Source: Mesostigma viride
Lineage: Eukaryota; Streptophyta; Mesostigmatophyceae; Mesostigmatales; Mesostigmataceae
Assembly (NCBI GenBank): GCA_009746045.1
Contig: RPFO01000556.1
Span: forward strand, 1 to 30,327
Direction of reading: 5' to 3'
Length of the DNA stretch: 30,327 nucleotides
Made by a program: the position numbers and the translations under genes. This document shows positions 23,756 through 30,327 of the stretch, piece after piece. Below the pieces are notes generated by a model that was not told the origin of the DNA, did not search any database, and saw only the letters and a list, made by a program, of their open reading frames with translations. How positions within the stretch are numbered: the first letter of the stretch is position 1; each line of letters starts with the position of its first letter.

Positions 23756-24117
23756 TGTTATCTTACCGCAAAATGACGGGAAAGGTAAAGATAGCAGCGG
23801 GAATTTTTACGGCTTTAGAAACATCATTAAACTAGCTTCCATTAGGACCATCAAAACTGGCAACAATCGACAATCACACCTGCAGGCATCAATTATACTT
23901 TATTCATCCCGACAGAAATTCAGGCCGGACCCCCCCTGCCGATGGTAAAGAAAAAGAGCCCGCGACATTATAGATCGCAACTATCCCACCATAAATTAGA
24001 ATCAGTAACTAATTTTCTCCAAGAATCGAGCATTTTTTCTGCTTTCCGCGAGCCAGATTTGTCACGTTTCGTCTAAAAGCAGTCGCCATGGCCACTTCCG
24101 CAAGGGGTGCGCGCACC

Positions 24118-24717
24118 GTGCACCCACTTTTCACGGTACGGAGGGTACCGCGGAATTTTTTTGGCGCGGAAAATATTCGCCGCCAAAAATTAACCATGCA
24201 TGCATGCCCGTCGTCTCCAAACATTGCATTACATGCACGTGACGGCGTGTTCCCTCGGTCATGGTGCGCGGCGGTGCCAGCTGGACTGATGTCATGCCCT
24301 CCACGTAGGCTCGTTCTACATTTCAAAACTGATCCATGGCGCATAATTAGAATTTTGGAAGGTAGAATCAGGTTCTGAAGGTTCTACATAGTAGCCTAGT
24401 AAGGGTACACTAACATGTAGCCCAGTAGTTACTAATCCTGCGATCATGACGGAATATACATGTAGTGATACTAATCGATACATGTAGTACACATGGTTGG
24501 CGCACAGAATGTTGTACAACCTGCCCTACATGTCGGAAAAACGCACACTCTGACAAACGTGATTGAAATATATTGTACAACATCATCACTAACGCTACAT
24601 CCGGAACTGTTCTAGTGAATAGCATTACAATGTACTCCCCCGGCAGGTGTGGGTGCCCGAGTACTTGGGAGTCTGAACACGCAGTGTCGACTCCTATTGG
24701 TGCAAAAAGTCGTTTGG
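24118..24717. other. Spacer between palindrome and MITE-like element
   Basis: No gene recognised. Just outside the palindrome end, TTTTTGGCG (24158-24166) and CGCCAAAAA (24181-24189) form a perfect 9-bp inverted repeat. Several TACATGTA-type palindromes occur at 24410-24530. Confidence 0.5.
24158..24189. promoter_or_regulatory. Paired E2F-like sites (candidate)
   Basis: TTTTTGGCG and CGCCAAAAA face each other over a 14-bp AT-containing gap. The left half continues as TTTGGCGCGGAAA, close to the E2F/DP consensus TTTSSCGC. No gene start is recognised next to it, so function is only a possibility. Confidence 0.2.
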
Positions 24718-25301
24718 TGTGAAACGACTGGTCCAACCTAAAAAAATTTTGAATTTTTGCCGTGTCCAGTAACGGTCCTAGGTTGCACCCGCGGGACGTT
24801 CCGGCAGCTGTACAGAATAGATCAGAAAGATACGCCGCGGAATGACGCCAGTGCCCGGCAAATGTGAGTCGGGAACTGAACAGTCACTACAAACGTCGAA
24901 AATCTATTGCTCCACCCCCCAAAAAAAGCGTTCCGGAACTGTTCGAAGCGAATAGCACTGACAGGATCGAACCTGCGTCCAGAGTGAGGTTGCGGAGTGA
25001 GGGAGGCCAGCCATCATGGTCCGCACACAAATCTGGCTCGGGTCCGATCCCTGTCAGTGCTCTTCGCTTCGAACAGGTCCGGAACGCTTTTTTGTGGGGA
25101 TGGAGCAATAAATACTCGACATTTGCAGTGACTGTTCAGTTCCGGGCTCACAAATGATTTGCCGGGCACAGGCGTCGTTGCGCGGCGTATCTTTGTGATC
25201 TTTTCTGTACAGCTGTCGGAACGTCCCGCGGGTGCAACCTAGGACCGTTACTGGACACGGCAAAAATTTAAAATTTTTCAGGTTGGACCAGTCGTTTCAC
25301 A
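24718..25301. mobile_element. MITE-like foldback element, 584 bp
   Basis: The two halves are near reverse complements over almost their full length, with a centre near 25010. The terminal blocks TGTGAAACGACTGGTCCAAC at 24718 and its complement ending at 25301 match, as do GTGTCCAGTAACGGTCCTAG and GGACGTTCCGGCAGCTGTAC with one or two changes. There is no coding capacity. Long terminal inverted repeats, small size and no ORF fit a non-autonomous DNA element or foldback MITE. No clear target-site duplication was seen, so the exact ends may be a few bases off. Confidence 0.75.
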
Positions 25302-25567
25302 TGATTCGTCGTACGTACGCACATATCCTCGCATGCCATGTCGACGCTGCACTGACACACACCAGGGACTTTGGAAGGTGCGCACCCAGCCCGCCCAGGT
25401 AATTGATGCGGTGTTTTGCAGGCGCGCACCGCCGGATGCGCCCACCACGCCCGCCACCGCACGTCCAGTGACCGACTGTGGTCCACGTTCTTTTTCGCCT
25501 GCGGGTGTGTTGAAAGAACTAATGGGTTTGCCTTCTACAATGCTTGTGATTGGAACCCAAATGTGCC
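25302..25567. other. Spacer between MITE-like element and copia LTR
   Basis: GC-rich low-copy stretch holding short open frames on both strands but no recognisable product. It ends with GTGCC at 25563-25567, the candidate left copy of the 5-bp target-site duplication of the copia element. Confidence 0.4.
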
Positions 25568-26251
25568 TGTCCTTGCAGGTACAGGCTATGGAGGATGGAA
25601 GCAAAGAGACAGAGACTCAGTTTGAGGCAGAATGATAGTGAGGAGTACCTTTGGCAAGGCTCCTCAGTTGTTTTATTAACTCGAGGAAAAACACAGGCAG
25701 AAAACTGGAATGACCTGATTGGCTGGCTAGGAATGTGCCTAGGAATATTCTCATGTAATACTCAGGCCACCAATCAGGTTAGGTCAGTGTACAGGCTACC
25801 AATCAGATCTAGACAAGAATAAATCTTATCTTGTAACTGCTGTACAGCCTTATCTTGTAACTGATGTACAGTCTTAACTTGTAACTGCTGCACAGTAATC
25901 TAACTATTTAATAAAAGATCTCTCTGTGTGTGATCTGATGATGATGAAGTAAATCTGGCGTGAACATATCAGCGCCACATCTGACATGCACAGTGTACAT
26001 GTCAATCAGTCAACTGTCCTGTCATAGATTCTCATCTGACATGTCATAGGTCAGCTGACATAGACAGATTTGTCAGCTGCCTATAAGGATCCACTTGGCA
26101 TAGGTACTAATCCCTGATTACTAAAACTGGCCACAACTTTCTCATTTGTAGGCCAAATCCAACGGGATAAAAAACAGTGGCTCCTGTACAAGAGCCTCTA
26201 TCTATCTAGCCAGGTCAGGTGGGTACAAATACAAGGACCATGTCCTTGACA
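25568..26251 (-). repeat. 3' LTR of the copia element
   Basis: On the minus strand the LTR starts TGTCAAGGACATGG, directly after a G-rich polypurine tract, and ends GCAAGGACA, giving the expected TG...CA ends. It carries an AATAAA signal and, at 25820-25900, three copies of a roughly 26-bp unit based on TTGTAACTGCTGTACAG. The upstream LTR needed to confirm both ends lies outside the window. Confidence 0.65.
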
Positions 26252-26260
26252 CCCCCCTTA
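26252..26260 (-). promoter_or_regulatory. Polypurine tract of the copia element
   Basis: TAAGGGGGG on the minus strand abuts the predicted LTR start. This purine run is the usual primer site for plus-strand DNA synthesis in LTR elements, and its position next to a TG terminus supports the LTR boundary. Confidence 0.6.
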
Positions 26261-26352
26261 CAACACATGACCTTGCTCTAGTGCTATCCTGTCAAGTATA
26301 ACACTTAGAGCAAAAAAGCTCTCAGCCCCTGTGGGCATATACAACTGCATAT

Positions 26353-27543
26353 CTAAGTAGACACCAGCAGCTTGTCCCGCAGGGTGATGAACCGTGCCCT
26401 TCCCAGGGCCTTGGTGAAGATGTCAGCCAGGTTGTCCTTGCCAGGGCAGTGACGCATGCAGATGGAGCCCCCCTCCACCTGCTCACGAATGAAGTGGTAG
26501 CGCACGTCGATGTGCTTGGTGCGCTTGGGGTGCACAGGATCCTTGGCCAGGGCCACCGCGCCAGTGTTGTCGCACAGCACGGTCGTGGGCCCCTCCACCG
26601 GTGCACCCAGGTCTCCCAGCAGGCGCCTGAGTGGCAGCACCAGCTGGGTGACGCTGCTCGCAGCAATGTACTCTGCCTCGCAGGAAGACAGAGCAACAAT
26701 GGGTTGCTTGCGGCTGCACCACTCCTCGGGCGCACCCCGGAACAGGACCAGGTTGCCCGTCACAGAGCGTCTGGACTCTGGGCAGTTAGCCCAGTCAGCG
26801 TCAGTCCAGGCCTCCAGCCCCCCTTCCTGACCATACCGCAGACCCTTGTCCCTCGTGGTGTAGAGGTACCGGATCAGGCGGTCGGCAGCCTCCATGTGGG
26901 CTGCCGTGGGTGCCTGCATGTGCTGAGCCAGTTGGTTGACAGCAAAAGCAATGTCTGGACGTGTCCACAGCGCGACATACAGCACGGCACCGGTTTTGGA
27001 CTGATACAGCTGGGTGTCCGGGGCATTGAGCTGCATTCCCCCCTCGCGTTGGGGACTAACACGGGACACACTGACCGGGGTGCGTACAGGGAAGGAGGGA
27101 GAAAGCCCAAAGCGGGCAGCCAGGGCCTCAATATACACAGTTTGGTGCAAGGAAAGAGACCGGGAAACAGGGTCGACATGGAGAGAAACACCGAGGAAAA
27201 AAGAAGGGTCATCGGACTCGGTGATCTGAAACTTGCTGGCCAAACGATGAGACCACGAGGCCAGCCAGGAAGAGGAAGGACTGCCTGCAATAATGTCGTC
27301 GACATGGACAAACACAAACGTACGAGACGTGGGATACACGTACAGGCAGGAATCCGTTGGGCTTTGTACAGCACCATCGGAGAGAAGATAGGCACTAAAT
27401 GTTTTGTGCCAGTTACGTGGTGCCTGCTTGATGCCATAGAGGCTGCGTTGCAGCTTCCACACCAGCACATCACCAGCGGCATCACGCTGCTCAAAGCCAG
27501 CAGGAGGACGCACATAGACGTCCTCAGAAAGTGGGGCGTACAA
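26353..27543 (-). pseudogene. Copia pol: reverse transcriptase (C-terminal part) and RNase H
   Basis: An open stretch of 396 codons. It begins inside the RT domain (YAPLSEDVYVRPPAGF, then LQRSLYGIKQAPRNWH) and carries the catalytic FVFVHVDDII (VDD about residues 81-83), then FFLGVSL and TRPDIAFAVNQLAQ. The RNase H domain follows with DADW (about 248-251), SSCEAEYIAA (E about 289), CDNTGAVAL (D about 325) and KHIDVRYHFIRE, ending PGKDNLADIFTKAL. All key acidic residues are present and the natural stop is intact. It is separated from the RT N-terminus by a frameshift at the T run matching plus positions 27542-27545. Confidence 0.9.
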
Positions 27544-27545
27544 AA

Positions 27546-28154
27546 CGCAGTGCGAACATCAAGTTGCTTCAGCACATACCCAGACGAGACACCAAAAGCT
27601 AGTGCCAAACGAATGGTGGAGGAACGAACAGTAGGGCTAAAGACCTCAGTGAAATCTATGCCTTCCCGCTGAGCAAAGCCCTTCACAACAAAACGGGCCT
27701 TGAAACGGCCATCGCTTTTGACAGCAAACACCCACCGAGATGGAAGGACCTTGGCAGTGCGAGGAAGAGACTTGGAAGAAACGAGTGAATATACTGCATG
27801 TTCGCGAATGCTAGAAAGCTCACTATCCATCGCAGTACGCCACTCAGGGCTAGCATGGGCCTCAGCAAAAGAGGAGGGGATGGACGTGGAACCTGAGCTA
27901 GTGTGGAGTGAGAAAGTATCAAACAGATCACGCACACTCATGTAGTCAGGGTAAAAACGAGCCCATTTAGGGGAAACACGATCAAGAGGGGTTGTGGGTA
28001 ACACCTGAGCGAGGGGATCATGTGCAACGCCGTCGGACACCAGTGCAGCAGTGGCCATAGCGGCAGCCGGTTGCTTGCCGCGGAGGGCCTGCACTAATTT
28101 GTGTAGCTGGGACGAAGAAGGAGATTCAGCAGCAGGTGTGTCTGCCGTCGACAC
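27546..28154 (-). pseudogene. Copia pol: start of reverse transcriptase
   Basis: The frame contains SPEWRTAMDSELSSIREH, LPSRWVFAVKSDGRFKARFV, FAQREGIDFTEVFSPTVR and LKQLDVRTAF, the conserved N-terminal blocks of copia RT with the first catalytic aspartate in QLDV. After VRTAF the sequence changes frame, and the conserved continuation (YAPLSEDVYV) lies in the neighbouring frame. A one-base loss in a T run is the simplest explanation. The N-terminal part of this frame is a serine/threonine/proline-rich linker. Confidence 0.85.
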
Positions 28155-28435
28155 GTGTCCAGGTGGTGTAGAGGTAGAAGCCGACGACGCCTCCAGCGCA
28201 GGACTTGGTGCGAAAACAGGTGCAGACTCAGACTCAGCGGGTTTGGGCTCAGGACTTGGCGCTGGCGCCTCCTCCAGTGGCGAGCCCCCCTCACCACTGG
28301 CATCCCCGACAAAGCCTCCAGTGGCGAGCCCCCCTCACCACTGGCATCCCCCAAAGCAGTGCCCCCACTGCTGGCAGCGCCCACAGCAGCGTCCTCACTG
28401 CTGGCAGCGGCGCGCCGCGCCATGGCTCTAGTCAC
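28155..28435 (-). pseudogene. Copia pol: integrase-RT linker with a 44-bp duplication
   Basis: Low-complexity linker rich in Ala, Ser, Gly and Pro between integrase and RT. It contains a 44-bp direct tandem duplication (copies starting 28271 and 28315) built around CCTCCAGTGGCGAGCCCCCC. Because 44 is not a multiple of three, the two copies are read in different frames (GDASGEGGSPLE in one, MPVVRGARHW in the other), so the duplication itself shifts the polyprotein frame. Confidence 0.7.
28271..28358. repeat. 44-bp direct tandem duplication in copia pol
   Basis: Two adjacent copies, 28271-28314 and 28315-28358, are nearly identical. They lie within the pol linker. Downstream, CCACTGCTGGCAGCG-type sequence is also repeated (about 28366 and 28396). 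Confidence 0.85.
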
Positions 28436-29430
28436 AGGACCAGAGGGCGTAGGGCCAGAGTAGTATCAGGCCCAGGGACAGAATTCTCAGTGACCGGTGG
28501 CAGCAGAAGCTCGGAAGCCTCCTCCCCCTCCACCAGTGCCGGCAGCAGCTGAGGTGATGGCAGGGCGTCGTTGCGCCAGGCCTCATTGAAGGCCACGTGG
28601 CGACGTTGCACCAAAGTGCGAGTGGCGGAGTCCAGGATCAGATATGCCGGCGAGTCGGGAGCATAACCGACAAATGCCAGGCATGGCCTTGGCCTCCAGC
28701 TTGCCACGATGCCCTTCCACACGATGCCAGGCTGGGCAGCCGAAAATGCGCATGTGCGACAGATCAGCGTGATGACCTGTCAGCAAAAAAGTGTGGCGTG
28801 GCATCACCAGGATTCGAGGAGCACGGCAGGCGGTTCACGATATAAATAGCACACTGGAGTGCCAATGCCCAGTATGCCTCCCAGGCCGGCGTGTGTCAAC
28901 ATCGCTAGAGTCATGCCCATTGCCAGGCCCCAGAGCCGCTCCGCTACGCCGTTCTGCTCAGGGCAGTAAGGCGCGAGAACTCCTGGTGGACGCGGTGTTC
29001 AGCACACACCGCCCGCCAGGCTTGACCGGTGAAGACCGCGTCATTGTCGGTGCGCAGCACGACAGAGCCGGCGTAGAAGGGGCGAATATCGCGGACGAGC
29101 AGCTCTGCAAACCGCCCCACCGCCTCGTCCTTGGTCTTGAGCGCAAACCCCCATCGCCACCGAGTGGCATCGTCAGTGATGCCCAAGAAGTAGCGGCTCC
29201 CCCCAGCGACTCGACGCTCATCGGGCCCAGCAGGTCGCCATGAAGCTTGGCGCGCGCACAGTGGATCGCCGCTGCCCTGGCGGAAATGGCTGGCGCTTGA
29301 TGAAGCCAGCCGGGCAGGATGGGCAGCCAGGAGCAGTTGGACTCCTCGTCGTCAAGTTGGATGCAGGGATGGCAACCAGCTTCTTGATGCGGTCGGCACC
29401 AGCATGGCCCAAACGCCAGTGCAAGCAAGC
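28436..29430 (-). pseudogene. Copia pol: GAG-pre-integrase and integrase, frameshifted
   Basis: Blocks appear in order but in several frames: MHWRLGHAGADRIKKLVA (GAG-pre-integrase, 29370-29424) with a Cys pair before FIKRQPF; HGDLLGPMSVESLGG; the integrase core ITDDATRWRWGFALKTKDEA and VVLRTDNDAVFTGQAW (first two catalytic aspartates, 28990-29190); EQNGVAERLW (catalytic Glu, about 28931-28962) in another frame; then MRIFGCPAWHRV and FVGYAPDSPAYLILD of the C-terminal part in two more frames. At least three frame changes are needed to connect them. The catalytic D, D, E are all present in sequence, so this copy decayed by indels rather than by loss of the active site. Confidence 0.8.
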
Positions 29431-29433
29431 AGG

Positions 29434-30135
29434 TTAACCGGCCGCTCCACCGTCACAAGCAAGCCACTGCTGGCGCTGTCTTCGCCGCAGGTAACACGTA
29501 GATGTTGTTCTGCATGGCGATCTTGTGATGCTTGTATCCAGCACCACTGTCTCTTTGTGGAAATCCACCTTGTGACCTGCCTTTGCGAGTTGCGCGACTG
29601 AAAGGAGTCGTGCATTCAGGCCAGGTACAGCAGCGCTCCTTGCAAGCGCACGCTGTGGCCAGAAAGCTCCACAGCGATGGTGCCCGCGTAGCGTGCAGCT
29701 GTCCGCCGGAGCAGCGATTGCCCTGCTGTGGGGGGTCAGAGACACAAAGTCAGAACGGCACGGGGACATGTGGCTGCTCGCAGCAGTCCAGCACCCATGA
29801 GAGTTGTCGCACGTATACTGCGTGAGAGCAGCAGCCTCCAGCGGCGTCGCGGCGACTCTCGGCGATGGTGACCATGCAGAAGCCAGGCGGCAGTTCAGCC
29901 GCCTCCCTGAGTTCGCTGTTGGCAGCGGATCCAGCAGGTGCGTTGCGTCCCTTGTTCTGGTTCCCTCGGTTGCCGCCCTTTGCCCCCTGTGCTGGTTGGG
30001 GTACCAGCGTGGGGCCTTCTCAGGATGCTCCTTCCAGCAGTCTTTGTCCTTGGATTTGACAGGCCACAGTGACTGCATTTCTTGGTCCCCCGTTCCCTTG
30101 CTGTTGGTGTTGGTAGGCCTGGCCAGTGCCAGCAC
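29434..30135 (-). pseudogene. Copia gag-pol: zinc knuckle and aspartic protease, frameshifted
   Basis: Reading leftward, KDCWKEHPEKAPRWYPN is the second half of the Gag CCHC zinc knuckle, while its first half (KKCSHCG) lies in a neighbouring frame near 30070. The protease active-site region is altered: the equivalent of the D-S/T-G motif reads around CWTAASSHM (29766-29800), with the conserved aspartate only in another frame. Further on, LNARLLSVAQLAKAGHKVDFHKETVVLD is the typical C-terminal protease to GAG-pre-integrase segment. The protease is unlikely to work as sequenced. Confidence 0.75.
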
Positions 30136-30327
30136 TCTCCTTTTTCACCACAGCACGTCCCCCCTTGAGCAGATCCTCCGCTCCATGAGTGCCCTCTTCA
30201 CCACAGTAGTGGGTCCTCCTCGTTGAACCGTACAGACACCAGCGCAGGGCGGTACTCGTCTGTCAGTGCCCCAGTAGAATGGCAGCAAAATCACGGTCCC
30301 TGGATGACTCCCCCTGCGCCTGGTAGT
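30136..30327 (-). pseudogene. Copia gag, partial at window edge
   Basis: The remaining sequence upstream of the zinc knuckle on the minus strand would encode the C-terminal part of Gag. Frames are short and I recognise no domain; the assignment rests on position alone. The element continues past the right edge. Confidence 0.4.

Larger units (their letters stand above)
10502..24117. repeat. 13.6-kb imperfect palindrome with asymmetric satellite core
   Basis: The complete structure formed by the two arms plus the satellite between them. The symmetry point of the arms would be near 17310, but the actual orientation switch of the satellite is at 20815-20819. The core is therefore lopsided, with roughly 8.06 kb of satellite in one orientation and 1.04 kb in the other. 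It holds no convincing gene. It could be a fold-back duplication, a mobile element with long terminal inverted repeats, or a chromosomal structure such as a subtelomere or centromere-associated block. Confidence 0.85.
21530..24117 (-). repeat. Right arm of the giant inverted repeat
   Basis: Reverse-complement partner of the left arm. The same order appears: satellite units, AT-rich segment, G-rich minisatellite, then low-copy sequence ending in GGTGCGCGCACC at 24106-24117. Differences from the left arm (substitutions plus small indels) cluster outside about 23470. That pattern is not expected of a simple fold-back read artefact, which should be uniformly matched apart from random error. Confidence 0.9.
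25568..30327 (-). mobile_element. Ty1/copia LTR retrotransposon, 5' end beyond the window
   Basis: Minus-strand element. Reading 5' to 3' (right to left) the order is Gag zinc knuckle, aspartic protease, GAG-pre-integrase and integrase, reverse transcriptase, RNase H, polypurine tract, 3' LTR. Integrase before RT is the diagnostic copia order. The 5' LTR, primer-binding site and most of Gag are outside the right edge. At least six frame changes between conserved blocks mean this copy cannot make a full polyprotein as sequenced, although some could be homopolymer errors. Confidence 0.9.

Noticed and set aside
10502-24117. The whole palindrome as a fold-back sequencing or assembly artefact
   Set aside because: Not fully excluded, but arm divergence is concentrated at the outer ends and the satellite differs in length and variant order between arms, which a simple artefact would not produce.
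10502-24117. Arms as LTRs of a giant retrotransposon
   Set aside because: They are inverted, not direct, repeats, and no gag or pol sequence lies between them.
24950-25075. A tRNA gene inside the MITE-like element
   Set aside because: A T-arm/B-box-like block is present, but no cloverleaf with A-box, anticodon arm and 7-bp acceptor could be built.
26449-27672. 407-codon plus-strand ORF
   Set aside because: Exact antisense of the copia RT and RNase H region, which has clear catalytic motifs on the minus strand.

Overview
The window reads as repeat-rich nuclear DNA of a eukaryote. Reasons: the one large recognisable gene needs GT-AG introns to stay in frame, there is a Ty1/copia-type LTR retrotransposon, a non-LTR (LINE) remnant and a MITE-like foldback element, and two families of tandem repeats fill about 10 kb. 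Nothing bacterial (operons, Shine-Dalgarno-led genes, CRISPR) was seen. An alga or another photosynthetic protist is plausible, but this is a weak inference; no marker gene fixes the lineage. No tRNA or rRNA gene was recognised.

Layout. 1-4249: no recognisable gene. 4250-4744: minus-strand scrap of a LINE reverse transcriptase ending in a (TTAC)n-type tail. 5351-8701: a four-exon minus-strand gene (about 986 codons after splicing) that looks like a transposase-related protein of an unnamed eukaryotic family. 8843-9400: about 2.5 tandem copies of a roughly 230-bp unit carrying GGCCGG-centred palindromes; the same motif lies inside intron 3 of the gene, and a decayed version lies in intron 2. 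9691-9861: AT-rich microsatellite.

10502-24117 is the striking part: one 13.6-kb imperfect palindrome. Both ends carry the self-complementary 12-mer GGTGCGCGCACC. Moving inward, each arm holds about 1.2 kb of low-copy sequence, then a C/G-rich 29-31-bp minisatellite, then about 250 bp of AT-rich sequence, then a 69-71-bp satellite. The satellite runs in one orientation for about 8 kb (roughly 115 units), flips at 20815-20819 across a 5-bp microhomology, and runs about 1 kb (roughly 15 units) the other way. Arms are co-linear for about 2.6 kb with a coordinate sum of 34618-34620. They look identical in the middle and more diverged toward the outer ends. The satellite has higher-order blocks and a small internal foldback, both pointing to recombination or replication template switching.

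24718-25301: a 584-bp foldback element (MITE-like). 25568 to the right edge: a minus-strand copia retrotransposon seen from its 3' LTR through RNase H, RT, integrase, protease and the Gag zinc knuckle, broken by several frameshifts; its 5' LTR lies beyond the window.

The only candidate host-like or autonomous-element gene is the four-exon gene. The rest is mobile or satellite DNA. The best candidate for an undescribed system is the combination of that transposase-like gene with its intronic and upstream GGCCGG motif family, and, independently, the giant satellite-cored palindrome.
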